From Pelosinus fermentans DSM 17108 (GTDB taxonomy: Bacteria; Bacillota; Negativicutes; DSM-13327), in the NCBI RefSeq assembly GCF_000271485.2, contig NZ_AKVN02000001.1, positions 4,945,076 through 5,009,075 of the forward strand: a stretch of DNA of 64,000 nt. Direction: 5' to 3'. This document shows positions 1 through 7,443 of this stretch, in pieces. The notes beneath the pieces are model-generated. The model saw only the letters and a program-made list of their open reading frames with translations. It ran no database searches and was not told the DNA's origin. The number at the start of each line of letters is the position of its first letter. The stretch's first letter is position 1. The position numbers were made by a program, and so were the translations under genes.

Positions 1-39
1 GCCAGTATTATATTGGAAGAACTAGCTGTAATCAATTAA
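1..39 (+). CDS. possible 3' end of an upstream gene (partial)
   Basis: Frame 1 is open from the window edge for 12 codons (ASIILEELAVIN) and stops at TAA. A strong hairpin lies 50 bases downstream, as expected for the end of a rightward transcript. Too little is visible to name a product, and a chance open frame of this length is common. Confidence 0.25.
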   Translation, partial: ASIILEELAVIN

Positions 40-89
40 AAGTGGTGCGAGGATTAAAGCGTAAAATGATAGTATCATAAATTTATAAT

Positions 90-123
90 AAAGCGTCCTG
101 TGATTTGAAACACAGGACGCTTT
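90..123. terminator. bidirectional terminator
   Basis: A perfect 13-bp stem (90-102 with 111-123) encloses an 8-base loop. T-rich sequence follows it on the plus strand and a weaker T-rich run on the minus strand. It closes the leftward peptidase gene and whatever transcript enters from the left. Confidence 0.85.
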
Positions 124-126
124 ACT

Positions 127-1254
127 TTATTTTTTCATATTAGCTGCTGTTTTGATGAGAGCGGTCACTAATTCCGCACTATTATACAAGTCAATCTCTT
201 TTATATATTCATCCTTGGTATGTACTTTACTCATACCCACTCCTAATACAGCTGTAGGTACACCATAATTATTAAAGAAATTCGCATCACTGCCGCCGCC
301 TGTAGCTTTAATTTCTGGAATGAGGCTAATACTTTCCGCAGCCTTTACTGCCAAAGTTACTACAGGATCTGTTTCCGATAAAACATAGGGACCATAAGCA
401 GTTTCTACCTTGACCTCGGCTTGGGCCCCGTTAGCAGTTGCCACTTGCTCAAAGGTTTCTTTCATATGAAGCGTCTGCACTTCTAATTTTTTCATATTTC
501 GGCTGCGAGCCTCGCATTTTACTTCTACCAAATCAGGCACGATATTCGTGGCAATACCACCACTAATAATACCCGCATTGGAAGTTGTTTCAAAATCGAT
601 ACGTCCAATCTGCATCTCGGCTAACGCTTTACCGGCTACTACAATGGCATTAATCCCCTCTTCTGGCGCTACACCTGCATGAGCCTTTCTGCCATGAATC
701 AACACTGTAATGCTATTTTGACCGGGAGCCATCGTAATAATTTCGCCAGGTCCACCACCGGAATCAAGAGCATATCCAAAGTCAGCTTTTAATGCAGCGG
801 GATCAATCGCCTTCGCACCATTTAAGCCGCCTTCTTCCGCTACGGTAAATACAACCTGAATGGGGCCGTGAGAAATATTTTCTTCATTCACAATACGCAA
901 TGCTTCTAAAATGGCTACAACTCCAGCTTTATCATCGGCACCAAGAATCGTATCACCAACGGACGTGATCACACCATCCTTAAGCTGAGGTTCTATCCCG
1001 CCACAAGGTTCAACACAGTCCATATGAGCGCTGAGCATCAGAGTAGGAGCATCCTGTATTGTTCCTGGCTTATAAGCAATCACGTTGCCACAATTGCCAC
1101 CAATGATTTCCCCAACCTGATCTTCTGTCACCTCTAATCCCAATTCTGCTAAACGAACTTTCAGGACATCTGCAACTTCACGTTCTTCCCGAGTCGAACA
1201 TTTAATCTTTACCAGTTCAAAGAATTCCGCTAATACACGCTCTTTATTAATCAT
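127..1254 (-). CDS. M20 family metallopeptidase, peptidase T-like
   Basis: A cytoplasmic zinc aminopeptidase of the M20/peptidase T-like group, expected to remove residues from small peptides. The protein (about 375 aa) has the family's metal and catalytic signatures in order: SAHMDCVEP, GADDKAGVVAILEA, the AEEGGLNGAKA box with the catalytic Glu, and LDSGGGPGEI. A dimerisation (lid) domain with HAGVAPEEGINA follows, and a C-terminal GGGSDANFF box precedes a late HTKDE metal-ligand motif. The ATG at 1254 is preferred over an upstream TTG because a G-rich Shine-Dalgarno lies 7-8 bases before it. It stands alone: a terminator follows and the next gene is divergent. The exact peptide substrate cannot be read from sequence. 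Confidence 0.88.
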   Translation of the reverse strand: MINKERVLAEFFELVKIKCSTREEREVADVLKVRLAELGLEVTEDQVGEIIGGNCGNVIAYKPGTIQDAPTLMLSAHMDCVEPCGGIEPQLKDGVITSVGDTILGADDKAGVVAILEALRIVNEENISHGPIQVVFTVAEEGGLNGAKAIDPAALKADFGYALDSGGGPGEIITMAPGQNSITVLIHGRKAHAGVAPEEGINAIVVAGKALAEMQIGRIDFETTSNAGIISGGIATNIVPDLVEVKCEARSRNMKKLEVQTLHMKETFEQVATANGAQAEVKVETAYGPYVLSETDPVVTLAVKAAESISLIPEIKATGGGSDANFFNNYGVPTAVLGVGMSKVHTKDEYIKEIDLYNSAELVTALIKTAANMKK

Positions 1255-1439
1255 CACCAAACCCCCTACAATTTAGCTAAAAATATTGTATCCATAGAAC
1301 ATTTCATCATACTCTAATCTAATTCTTACTTCGCAATTGTATTCCTGCTTTGAACAAATAAAAAGATATCTTTCCCTATAATCTATAAAGTCAGTACACA
1401 TACTAGACTAAGAATGAAATAAATTAAAGGAAGATAGTA

Positions 1440-1745
1440 ATGGACAAAACCATCGCATTGCAAGGAAACAACCAAAAACTAACCCATTTGTTGCAGCAGC
1501 AGGGCTATACTGTCATCGACATGTATCAGGCCCACCTGCAAAGAGAGTTCGTTGATGCGTATTTGTATACAACCTATCATCCTGCTGCTCTGACTACTTA
1601 TCATAGTGTAGCCGAACCAGGAGATAGTATGCTAGATTCCGAAGAGGAACTTACTTCATATCCCAGCACTCTTATGCTGAATATTACCAACTTAACACCT
1701 AAGCAAATACTTCTCACTTTAGAACGGCAGCTACAAGCTCATTAG
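1440..1745 (+). CDS. YkuS/UPF0180-like small protein
   Basis: A 101-residue protein with a good ribosome site (aaaggaagatagta before ATG). The opening KLTHLLQQQGYTVIDM and the closing LTPKQILLTLERQL resemble the two ends of the YkuS (UPF0180) family of small Firmicute proteins of unknown function. The middle is longer and more acidic than in B. subtilis YkuS, so the match is tentative. No signal peptide or membrane segment is present. It stands divergent from the M20 peptidase and convergent with dinB. Confidence 0.6.
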   Translation: MDKTIALQGNNQKLTHLLQQQGYTVIDMYQAHLQREFVDAYLYTTYHPAALTTYHSVAEPGDSMLDSEEELTSYPSTLMLNITNLTPKQILLTLERQLQAH

Positions 1746-1759
1746 AAGCAGCATGCACT

Positions 1760-2923
1760 TTATTTCGGTTCTTTTCCATTGATCAATCGTCCTTTGGTCA
1801 CAATGCCTGCGCCAAATCGATTCCTCAGTTTATCAATGGTTTCATACATGGCAGCACGCTTATCTTCCTGCTGATCAAATAAAGATAGCTGACCGCCGCC
1901 AGACTGGAGATTGGACACGGTGAGTCCCAGCAGTCGTATTCCCTCTCCCATGGGTATCTGATGACATATTTCCATAGCAACATTATAAATAACATCATCA
2001 AACTGGGTATAGTCTAACAAGGTCTTACTGCGAGTAATAGTTTTAAAAGAAGCAAAACGTACTTTAATGGTAATGGTTTTACCACTATAGTCGTACTGCC
2101 TAAGCCGCCAGCCGACTTTTTCCGCCAAGGCCAATAGTTCAGTTTCGATTTGAGATACCGTGATGATGTCAACAGGAAAAGTAAGTTCATTACCGATGGA
2201 CTTAGGCTCAAGATCCGCGACTACTGGTCGATCATCCTGACCATGTGCTAACGCATGGATCTTATATGCCATCTGTCCGCAATGCTTTACTAATAACGCC
2301 ACATTGGTCTGAGCCAACTGACCGATGGTATAGATTCCTAAGTTTTTTAAAACCTGAGCCATGGATTTACCGACTCCCCACATGGACGTAATCGGCAGAT
2401 TCCGCAGCATCGCCTCTTCCTCCCCTGGATAAACTACAAACAGGCCATTCGGTTTTTTCATCTCAGAAGCCAACTTTGCTAAAAACTTATTCGGAGCAAC
2501 CCCCGCAGAAGCAGTAAGGTGCAACTCACTTTCAATACGCTCCTTTATGCAAACAGCAATCTCTTCGGGACTGGCATAGAGCTGCTCCATTCCTGTAACA
2601 TCCAGGAATGCTTCATCCAAAGACAGCGGTTCTACAACTGGTGAAAACTCGGAAAAAATGCGCTGTAATTCTATAGAAACCCGGCTGTATTTTGCATGGT
2701 CGCAGGGCACAAAGTTCCCTTCCGGACAACGGCGTCTCGCCTCCACCATGGACATGGCGGAGTGTACCCCAAAACGGCGTGCTTCATAAGAAGCTGTTGC
2801 AACCACACCTCGATTGCCAGTTCCCCCAACAATAAGAGGTTTTCCTCGCAGCGCCTCGTTATCACGCTGTTCCACAGCGGCAAAAAAAGCATCCATGTCA
2901 ATATGTATAATCCATCGTTGCAT
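1760..2923 (-). CDS. dinB: DNA polymerase IV (Y-family translesion polymerase)
   Basis: An error-prone lesion-bypass polymerase acting at stalled forks. The 387-residue length is typical. The palm carries both catalytic boxes: HIDMDAFFAAVEQ at the N-terminus (Asp9, Asp11) and SLDEAFLDV near residue 103. ASAGVAPNKFLAKLAS and the helix-hairpin-helix region (SMWGVGKSMAQVLKNLGI) are also present, followed by the little-finger domain. No QL(S/D)LF-type clamp peptide is at the extreme end, but GGQLSLFDQ about 30 residues before the C-terminus fits the beta-clamp binding motif. The gene is monocistronic and convergent with the YkuS-like gene. No LexA box was recognised upstream. Confidence 0.95.
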   Translation of the reverse strand: MQRWIIHIDMDAFFAAVEQRDNEALRGKPLIVGGTGNRGVVATASYEARRFGVHSAMSMVEARRRCPEGNFVPCDHAKYSRVSIELQRIFSEFSPVVEPLSLDEAFLDVTGMEQLYASPEEIAVCIKERIESELHLTASAGVAPNKFLAKLASEMKKPNGLFVVYPGEEEAMLRNLPITSMWGVGKSMAQVLKNLGIYTIGQLAQTNVALLVKHCGQMAYKIHALAHGQDDRPVVADLEPKSIGNELTFPVDIITVSQIETELLALAEKVGWRLRQYDYSGKTITIKVRFASFKTITRSKTLLDYTQFDDVIYNVAMEICHQIPMGEGIRLLGLTVSNLQSGGGQLSLFDQQEDKRAAMYETIDKLRNRFGAGIVTKGRLINGKEPK

Positions 2924-2981
2924 GCATTTTCACCTAACTTTCCCATTTGTGCAGATCATACCTTATTTCATTATACAACAA

Positions 2982-3011
2982 ACGCCTCCATCTTTTTAAA
3001 GATGAAGGCGT
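2982..3011 (-). terminator. terminator of the tRNA-Ser pair
   Basis: A 14-bp stem with one mismatch (2982-2995 with 2998-3011) lies 16 bases past the 3' end of the second tRNA in the direction of transcription. The sequence after it is only moderately T-rich. Confidence 0.65.
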
Positions 3012-3026
3012 AAAATTTATAATGAA

Positions 3027-3117
3027 TGGCGGAGCGACAGGGATTCGAACCCTGGCAGGCCTTACGACCTCTAACGATTTAGCAAACCGTCCTCTTGAGC
3101 CGCTTGAGTATCGCTCC
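3027..3117 (-). tRNA. tRNA-Ser (anticodon GCT)
   Basis: A 91-nt class II tRNA with a long variable arm. The acceptor arms GGAGCGA and TCGCTCC pair perfectly. The T-arm GGTTCGAATCC is standard, and the anticodon loop TTGCTAA gives GCT, reading AGC/AGU. The discriminator is G, and CCA is encoded in the gene. It is the downstream member of a tandem pair. Confidence 0.96.
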
Positions 3118-3129
3118 GTATTAGAAATA

Positions 3130-3219
3130 TGGCGGAGGGGGTGGGATTCGAACCCACGGACCCCTTTCGAGATCGCTGGTTTTCAAGACCAGTTCCTTGA
3201 ACCGCTCGGACACCCCTCC
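3130..3219 (-). tRNA. tRNA-Ser (anticodon TGA)
   Basis: A 90-nt class II tRNA. The acceptor arms GGAGGGG and CCCCTCC pair, the T-arm is GGGTTCGAATCCC-like, and the anticodon loop CTTGAAA gives TGA, reading UCA. The discriminator is G and CCA is encoded. It lies 12 bases upstream of the GCT isoacceptor and is probably co-transcribed with it. Confidence 0.96.
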
Positions 3220-3254
3220 GTGTCGGTTGACACGTTCCCGATGACACATTTACT

Positions 3255-3283
3255 AGTATACCAGCATTCTTTTTCCTTGTCAA
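3255..3283 (-). promoter_or_regulatory. sigma-A promoter of the tRNA-Ser pair
   Basis: On the minus strand TTGACA (3278-3283) is separated by exactly 17 bases from TATACT (3255-3260). It is placed about 36 bases upstream of the first tRNA and no other gene follows, so it most likely drives both tRNAs. Confidence 0.8.
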
Positions 3284-3314
3284 TACTAGTCAACATAAAA
3301 ATTTATAATATATT

Positions 3315-4085
3315 TTATAAGTTCATTTGTCCACGATTCGCAATCACATGAATGATGCCGCTATCATATTTAAAAATAGGAATACGCCGCAATTCCAAAT
3401 CTGGAGACTCCTTGATGCAGATACCTTCCCGAACCGTTAATCCGGTTACATAACCCACCTCTTTAGCAATATTTACCACCGTCTCATTATAACTGCCTCG
3501 AGGATACGCAATCCCATTTACGGTTTTCCCTAAAACACTTTCTAATGCCGCTTTGGAATTAACCAGCTCATCACGAATCGCTTCGGGGTCTAATGCTCCT
3601 AAATCTCTATGGGTCATAGTATGAGACCCGAAAGACATGCCGCCTTGAGACATTTCTACAATATTTTCAGGACTAAGCCGGTCTTGGGTCCACAGCATAT
3701 CAGTAATCACAAAAAAACTCCCAACCATGCCATGTTTTCGCAGTATCGGATACGCATGTTCAAAATTATCCAAATACCCATCATCAAAAGTGATTAAAAC
3801 GGGTCTCTCTGGCATTTCTACATTGCGATCATCCAAAAAATTCTGGAATTGTTCTAAGGAGATACTATAATAGCCTCTCTCTTGCAAACTGTCTAAATCA
3901 CTAGAAAACCTCTCTGGAGTAACCGTAAGGGCATCTGTGGTATATCCCACACGATGATATACTAAAACAGGAATGTTCCGATTCCCCGACCCGCTGCTGG
4001 TAGGAGCCTGAAACAGCAATTGGGAACCACTGACAGCAACAATAGCACTAATACATCCTTTGATAAATCTACGCCGCGATATCAT
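3315..4085 (-). CDS. exported polysaccharide deacetylase (NodB homology, CE4)
   Basis: A carbohydrate esterase family 4 protein likely to remove N-acetyl groups from a cell-surface glycan. The N-terminus, MISRRRFIKG followed by a hydrophobic stretch, looks like a twin-arginine or strong Sec signal. VYHRVG opens the catalytic fold, ITFDDGYLDN is the catalytic-base and metal motif, and SHTMTHRDL supplies the two metal His. The YPRGSYNE box follows. The ATG at 4085 is chosen over a GTG 18 bases upstream because AGAGG sits 7 bases before it. A second family member occurs at 52474-53172 but the two are not closely alike. Confidence 0.88.
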   Translation of the reverse strand: MISRRRFIKGCISAIVAVSGSQLLFQAPTSSGSGNRNIPVLVYHRVGYTTDALTVTPERFSSDLDSLQERGYYSISLEQFQNFLDDRNVEMPERPVLITFDDGYLDNFEHAYPILRKHGMVGSFFVITDMLWTQDRLSPENIVEMSQGGMSFGSHTMTHRDLGALDPEAIRDELVNSKAALESVLGKTVNGIAYPRGSYNETVVNIAKEVGYVTGLTVREGICIKESPDLELRRIPIFKYDSGIIHVIANRGQMNL

Positions 4086-4257
4086 GCAATGACCTCTCTT
4101 CACTGTAAGAACACTTCATTATCGAATAATACTGTATACACACTTCTCATCATTATTGTAACACTATTTGCCTGCTTTGCACTTGTTTTTTTATTACATT
4201 TTTATTATATTTTTATTATATTTTCATATGTTTTGATTAGACTTTGATATTTTTTCT

Positions 4258-4482
4258 TTATTGCTTGTCTAAACGATAATAGGACCAAACACAATGCAGA
4301 CCTCTTACAGTCCCACCACACTGACAATTCTCATGACCACATATCCGGGAGCAAACCGTATCGACTCCCGATCGGCTAACGCGCTCTGAAACCTGCTTGA
4401 CTGGAAGAGCCGGCTGTCCAGCCTTTACTCGATATCCGACCTTATTCTCACCGATCTTACAAAACCAATTCCAAAGTTTCAA
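4258..4482 (-). CDS. small Cys-rich protein, unknown function
   Basis: About 74 residues with six Cys, four of them clustered (CSRICGHENCQC), and no signal peptide. The composition suggests metal binding or disulfides, but no known family was recognised. A TTG at 4482 has GAGGGTG six bases upstream and is a better start than the GTG at 4491, which lies inside that Shine-Dalgarno. The gene is isolated between a deacetylase and menG on opposite strands. It could still be a chance frame. Confidence 0.45.
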   Translation of the reverse strand: MKLWNWFCKIGENKVGYRVKAGQPALPVKQVSERVSRSGVDTVCSRICGHENCQCGGTVRGLHCVWSYYRLDKQ

Positions 4483-4570
4483 AGCTGTCACCCTCTTTTA
4501 TCTCTTTTGCTTCTTATTATAAACGATTCATTTACTTTTGTACTATGATCTGTATCACAAAATAAGAAAA

Positions 4571-4646
4571 ACCCTTCGTGTCCTTTGCATTTCTTCGCGA
4601 TCTTCGCGGTTCACGGCGTTTTTCCTAACGCTCTGTGGTTAAAATC
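4571..4646. repeat. dispersed intergenic repeat (cgcggtt/ctctg family)
   Basis: The segment contains ttcgtgtcctttgcatttct, cgcgatcttcgcggttcacg and aacgctctgtggttaa. These are degenerate copies of a word set that recurs near 9.3, 10.6, 18.7, 29.4, 49.5 and 50.7 kb. It lies between genes and ends just before the menG promoter region. Confidence 0.6.
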
Positions 4647-4698
4647 TATAGTATAATGATGATATAACCAATCTTTTTTTGTAAAGGGGAGGAACATC

Positions 4699-5415
4699 AT
4701 GGAGCAAATGGATAAACATCGACGAGAAGACTTCGTTCAGGAATTATTCGGCAGCATCGCAAAACGCTATGATTTGCTCAATGCAGTCTTCACCTTAAAC
4801 CAAGATTCCTACTGGCGCAGCTTCGCTGCTGATAAAGCAACTATAAAAATAGGGCAGTCCATCCTTGATGTATGCTGCGGCACAGGAAAACTTTCCATTG
4901 CATTAGCAGAAAAAGCAGGGCTTCAAGGACAAATTATCGGTCTTGACTTCTCTGAAAATATGCTGCTGCAAGCCAAAGAAAATATAAAGAAGACGCCCTA
5001 TTCCCAACGGATAACACTCATGCAGAGCAATGCCTTAGATTTACCCTTTCCAGATCATACCTTTGACTGTACAACCATCGGCTTTGGCTTGCGAAACGTC
5101 GCAGATATACCAAGAACCCTGTCAGAAATGTACCGGGTAACAAAGTCCGGCGGTACCGTATTATCCGTAGAGTTATCCAAACCTAGCGCACCCATTCTAA
5201 AACAGCTTTATTTCCTGTACTTTGAACACCTGCTCCCTCTAATCGGCAATCTGGGGTTTCATAAAAACAAGCCTTACTATAATCTGCCCGCCTCCCTCAG
5301 AACCCTCCCTGAGCACTCTGTGATTCAAAATATCTTCCTACAAGTCGGTCTGGAGCAAGTTACTTCTTATCAATTAACAGGCGGTATCGCTGCGGTGCAT
5401 CTAGGAATAAAATGA
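4699..5415 (+). CDS. menG: demethylmenaquinone methyltransferase (UbiE/MenG)
   Basis: A SAM-dependent C-methyltransferase for the last step of menaquinone synthesis, in the cytoplasm near the membrane. The 238-residue length is standard. Family features appear in order: FGSIAKRYDLLN near the start, ILDVCCGTGKLS as the SAM loop, GLDFSENML, the FGLRNV box and EMYRVTKSGG. The ending YNLPASLRTLPE is the UbiE-type C-terminal box with some divergence. A strong GGGGAGG lies before the ATG. The gene is alone, followed by a terminator. Menaquinone synthesis implies an anaerobic or facultative respiratory chain. Confidence 0.93.
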   Translation: MEQMDKHRREDFVQELFGSIAKRYDLLNAVFTLNQDSYWRSFAADKATIKIGQSILDVCCGTGKLSIALAEKAGLQGQIIGLDFSENMLLQAKENIKKTPYSQRITLMQSNALDLPFPDHTFDCTTIGFGLRNVADIPRTLSEMYRVTKSGGTVLSVELSKPSAPILKQLYFLYFEHLLPLIGNLGFHKNKPYYNLPASLRTLPEHSVIQNIFLQVGLEQVTSYQLTGGIAAVHLGIK

Positions 5416-5449
5416 AGCTTGGCTATAATTTATAGCCAAGCTTCATTTA
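5413..5449 (+). terminator. menG terminator
   Basis: A perfect 15-bp stem (5413-5427 with 5431-5445) with a 3-base loop directly follows the stop codon, and a short T run follows. Confidence 0.88.
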
Positions 5450-5537
5450 CAGCCCGTCGATCAAGTGATGTCCAGCTATTGGCCCGTAAATCGGCAGGAG
5501 CAATATGACTAGTTGTTGGCCGAATGCATCTAAGTCT

Positions 5538-5615
5538 TTATTTTCTTTTATTTACTCTACAAATATGGGCAAATTCTCCTGTTGTAAAATAATTTTGAGG
5601 ATTTTCGTATAACAT
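5538..5615 (-). pseudogene. N-terminal remnant of a MerR-type regulator
   Basis: A 25-codon frame starts at ATG 5615 behind AAGAGGTG and encodes YFTTGEFAHICRVNKR, the first helix and turn of a MerR-family DNA-binding domain. It then stops. A complete MerR protein needs at least 70 further residues. The same frame stays open for 35 more codons after the stop (to 5430), reading HIAPADLRANSWTSLDRRAV, which is not a MerR sequence. It is divergent from the ABC exporter, the usual place for a MerR regulator of such pumps. Deletion is the simplest reading. Confidence 0.6.
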
Positions 5616-5698
5616 ATCTAAACACCTCTTGACCGTCCGGTTACGGTATACCTTATTGTAGAATATATGACAGGCTAAGGCAAGAAAAGGAGACAGGT

Positions 5699-7432
5699 AT
5701 GCTCAAACTTTTTAAATTCTTAAAACCATACCAAATTTCAGTCGCCACAGTGCTTCTATTTACCTTTATAGAAACATTGGGTACATTGTATGTTCCAACC
5801 CTTACGGCTGATATTGTAAATAACGGTGTGACCCAGGGAAATATACCGTATATTATCAAGACCGGGGTATTCATGTTATTGGTTGCAATATTTACAGCAG
5901 GCACGGCAGTGTTAAATTCCCGACTGTCAGCCAATATTTCCTCCGGGTTTGCACGAGACATTCGGAAAGCATTATTTATGAAGGCACAGGCGCTTTCAAT
6001 TAACGACTTTCATAAAATCGGCACAGCCTCAATGATTACCCGAACCACCAGTGATGTGACCTTAATCGGACAGACAACCGTTATGCTGATGCAAATGCTG
6101 CTTCCAGCGCCGGTAATGGCGGTTGCAGGACTATTTCTGGCTTTTTCAAAGGATAAGGGCATCGCCTTGATCATCGTAGCAACCATGCTTATTTTCTTGC
6201 TGATTGCTGCATTACTGGGGAAAAAAATCATCCCTCTGTTTAAGTTTATTCAGATCAAAATGGATAACATCACCCGTATCCTGAGGGAAATCATTATCGG
6301 TGTCCGTGTCATTCGTGCCTTTAATCGTGAGAACCACGAGAAAAACAAGATTGACACCGCAGTTACCGATTATGCCGCCAATTCGATCCGCATCAATAAG
6401 ATGATTGCAACCTTGCTCCCTGTGGTCATGCTGGTGATTAACATGGGAATCATCAGTATTCTGTGGCTGGGCGGAAGAAGAGTGGCGGACGGGCAGATGC
6501 AGGTTGGCGATATTATGGCTTTAATTGAATACTGCTCCTTAATTCTGTTTTTCCTCATTATGGGAACGATGATGTTTATGTACATTCCGCGGGCCCAGGC
6601 ATGTGCCGAACGAATCGATGAGGTTTTGAGCATGACGCCTGAAATTACAGATAAAAGCTCTAATTCACATCCCAGAGGCGACTATGCCCATATTGAATTT
6701 CGCAATGTAAGCTTTCGGTATTCCAATGCGGCGGAACCGATTTTGAGCAATCTAAGCTTTGAATCAAAATCTGGTGAGGTAACTGCAATCATAGGCGGAA
6801 CCGGTTCAGGCAAATCCACTATTGCAAACCTGATTCCACGTTTTTTTGAGATCGAAAGTGGCAGTATTCTAATTAACGGAACGAACATACGCAATTTTTC
6901 CCAAAAAGAACTTCGGGATAAAATTGGCTTTGTTCCACAAAAAGCATTTCTTTTCAGCGGAACCATTGCAGACAACATCCGGGATGGAAAGGCTAACGCG
7001 ACACAGGCAGAAATTGAACAGGCCGCACAAATCGCACAGGCGGATGGCTTTATCCGTGAATTGAAAAATGGATATCAGGCCTATGTTGCACAAGGCGGAA
7101 ACAATCTGTCCGGGGGACAGAAACAACGCCTGACGATTGCCCGTGCTTTGATCCGCAAACCTGAAATCTATATTTTTGATGACAGCTTTTCTGCGTTGGA
7201 TCTTAAGACGGATGCCATGCTGCGCAGAGCATTGAAAAAGGAAATTGGACGCGCTACTGTTATTATGGTAGCACAGCGCATCAGCACCATTATGGAAGCC
7301 GACCGCATTCTCGTGCTGGAGGATGGAATCATCACAGGAACCGGCCAGCATCAAGAACTGATGCAGAATTGTCAAGTCTACCGCCAGATTGCCGCTTCTC
7401 AACTCAGCGAAGCGGAATTGGCTTCATCATAA
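5699..7432 (+). CDS. ABC exporter half-transporter, degenerate-site subunit
   Basis: First subunit of a heterodimeric ABC exporter of the LmrCD/TM287-288 (YheI/YheH) type, with a six-helix membrane domain (about residues 15-300) followed by an ATPase domain. Walker A is GGTGSGKST (366-374) and the signature is LSGGQ (470-474). Walker B ends IFDD, with Asp495 where the catalytic Glu is expected. The switch His is replaced by Gln (VAQRIST). These two changes mark the non-hydrolysing site of heterodimers, so they are probably functional rather than damage. ATG follows GGAGACAGGT. The partner gene starts 11 bases after the stop. The substrate is unknown: lipids, drugs or peptides. Confidence 0.92.
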   Translation: MLKLFKFLKPYQISVATVLLFTFIETLGTLYVPTLTADIVNNGVTQGNIPYIIKTGVFMLLVAIFTAGTAVLNSRLSANISSGFARDIRKALFMKAQALSINDFHKIGTASMITRTTSDVTLIGQTTVMLMQMLLPAPVMAVAGLFLAFSKDKGIALIIVATMLIFLLIAALLGKKIIPLFKFIQIKMDNITRILREIIIGVRVIRAFNRENHEKNKIDTAVTDYAANSIRINKMIATLLPVVMLVINMGIISILWLGGRRVADGQMQVGDIMALIEYCSLILFFLIMGTMMFMYIPRAQACAERIDEVLSMTPEITDKSSNSHPRGDYAHIEFRNVSFRYSNAAEPILSNLSFESKSGEVTAIIGGTGSGKSTIANLIPRFFEIESGSILINGTNIRNFSQKELRDKIGFVPQKAFLFSGTIADNIRDGKANATQAEIEQAAQIAQADGFIRELKNGYQAYVAQGGNNLSGGQKQRLTIARALIRKPEIYIFDDSFSALDLKTDAMLRRALKKEIGRATVIMVAQRISTIMEADRILVLEDGIITGTGQHQELMQNCQVYRQIAASQLSEAELASS

Positions 7433-7443
7433 CGGAGGATACT

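Noticed and set aside
2947..3351. Open frames on both strands across the tRNA-Ser genes
   Set aside because: They are produced by the tRNA sequences and have no ribosome site; the tRNA assignments explain the region completely.
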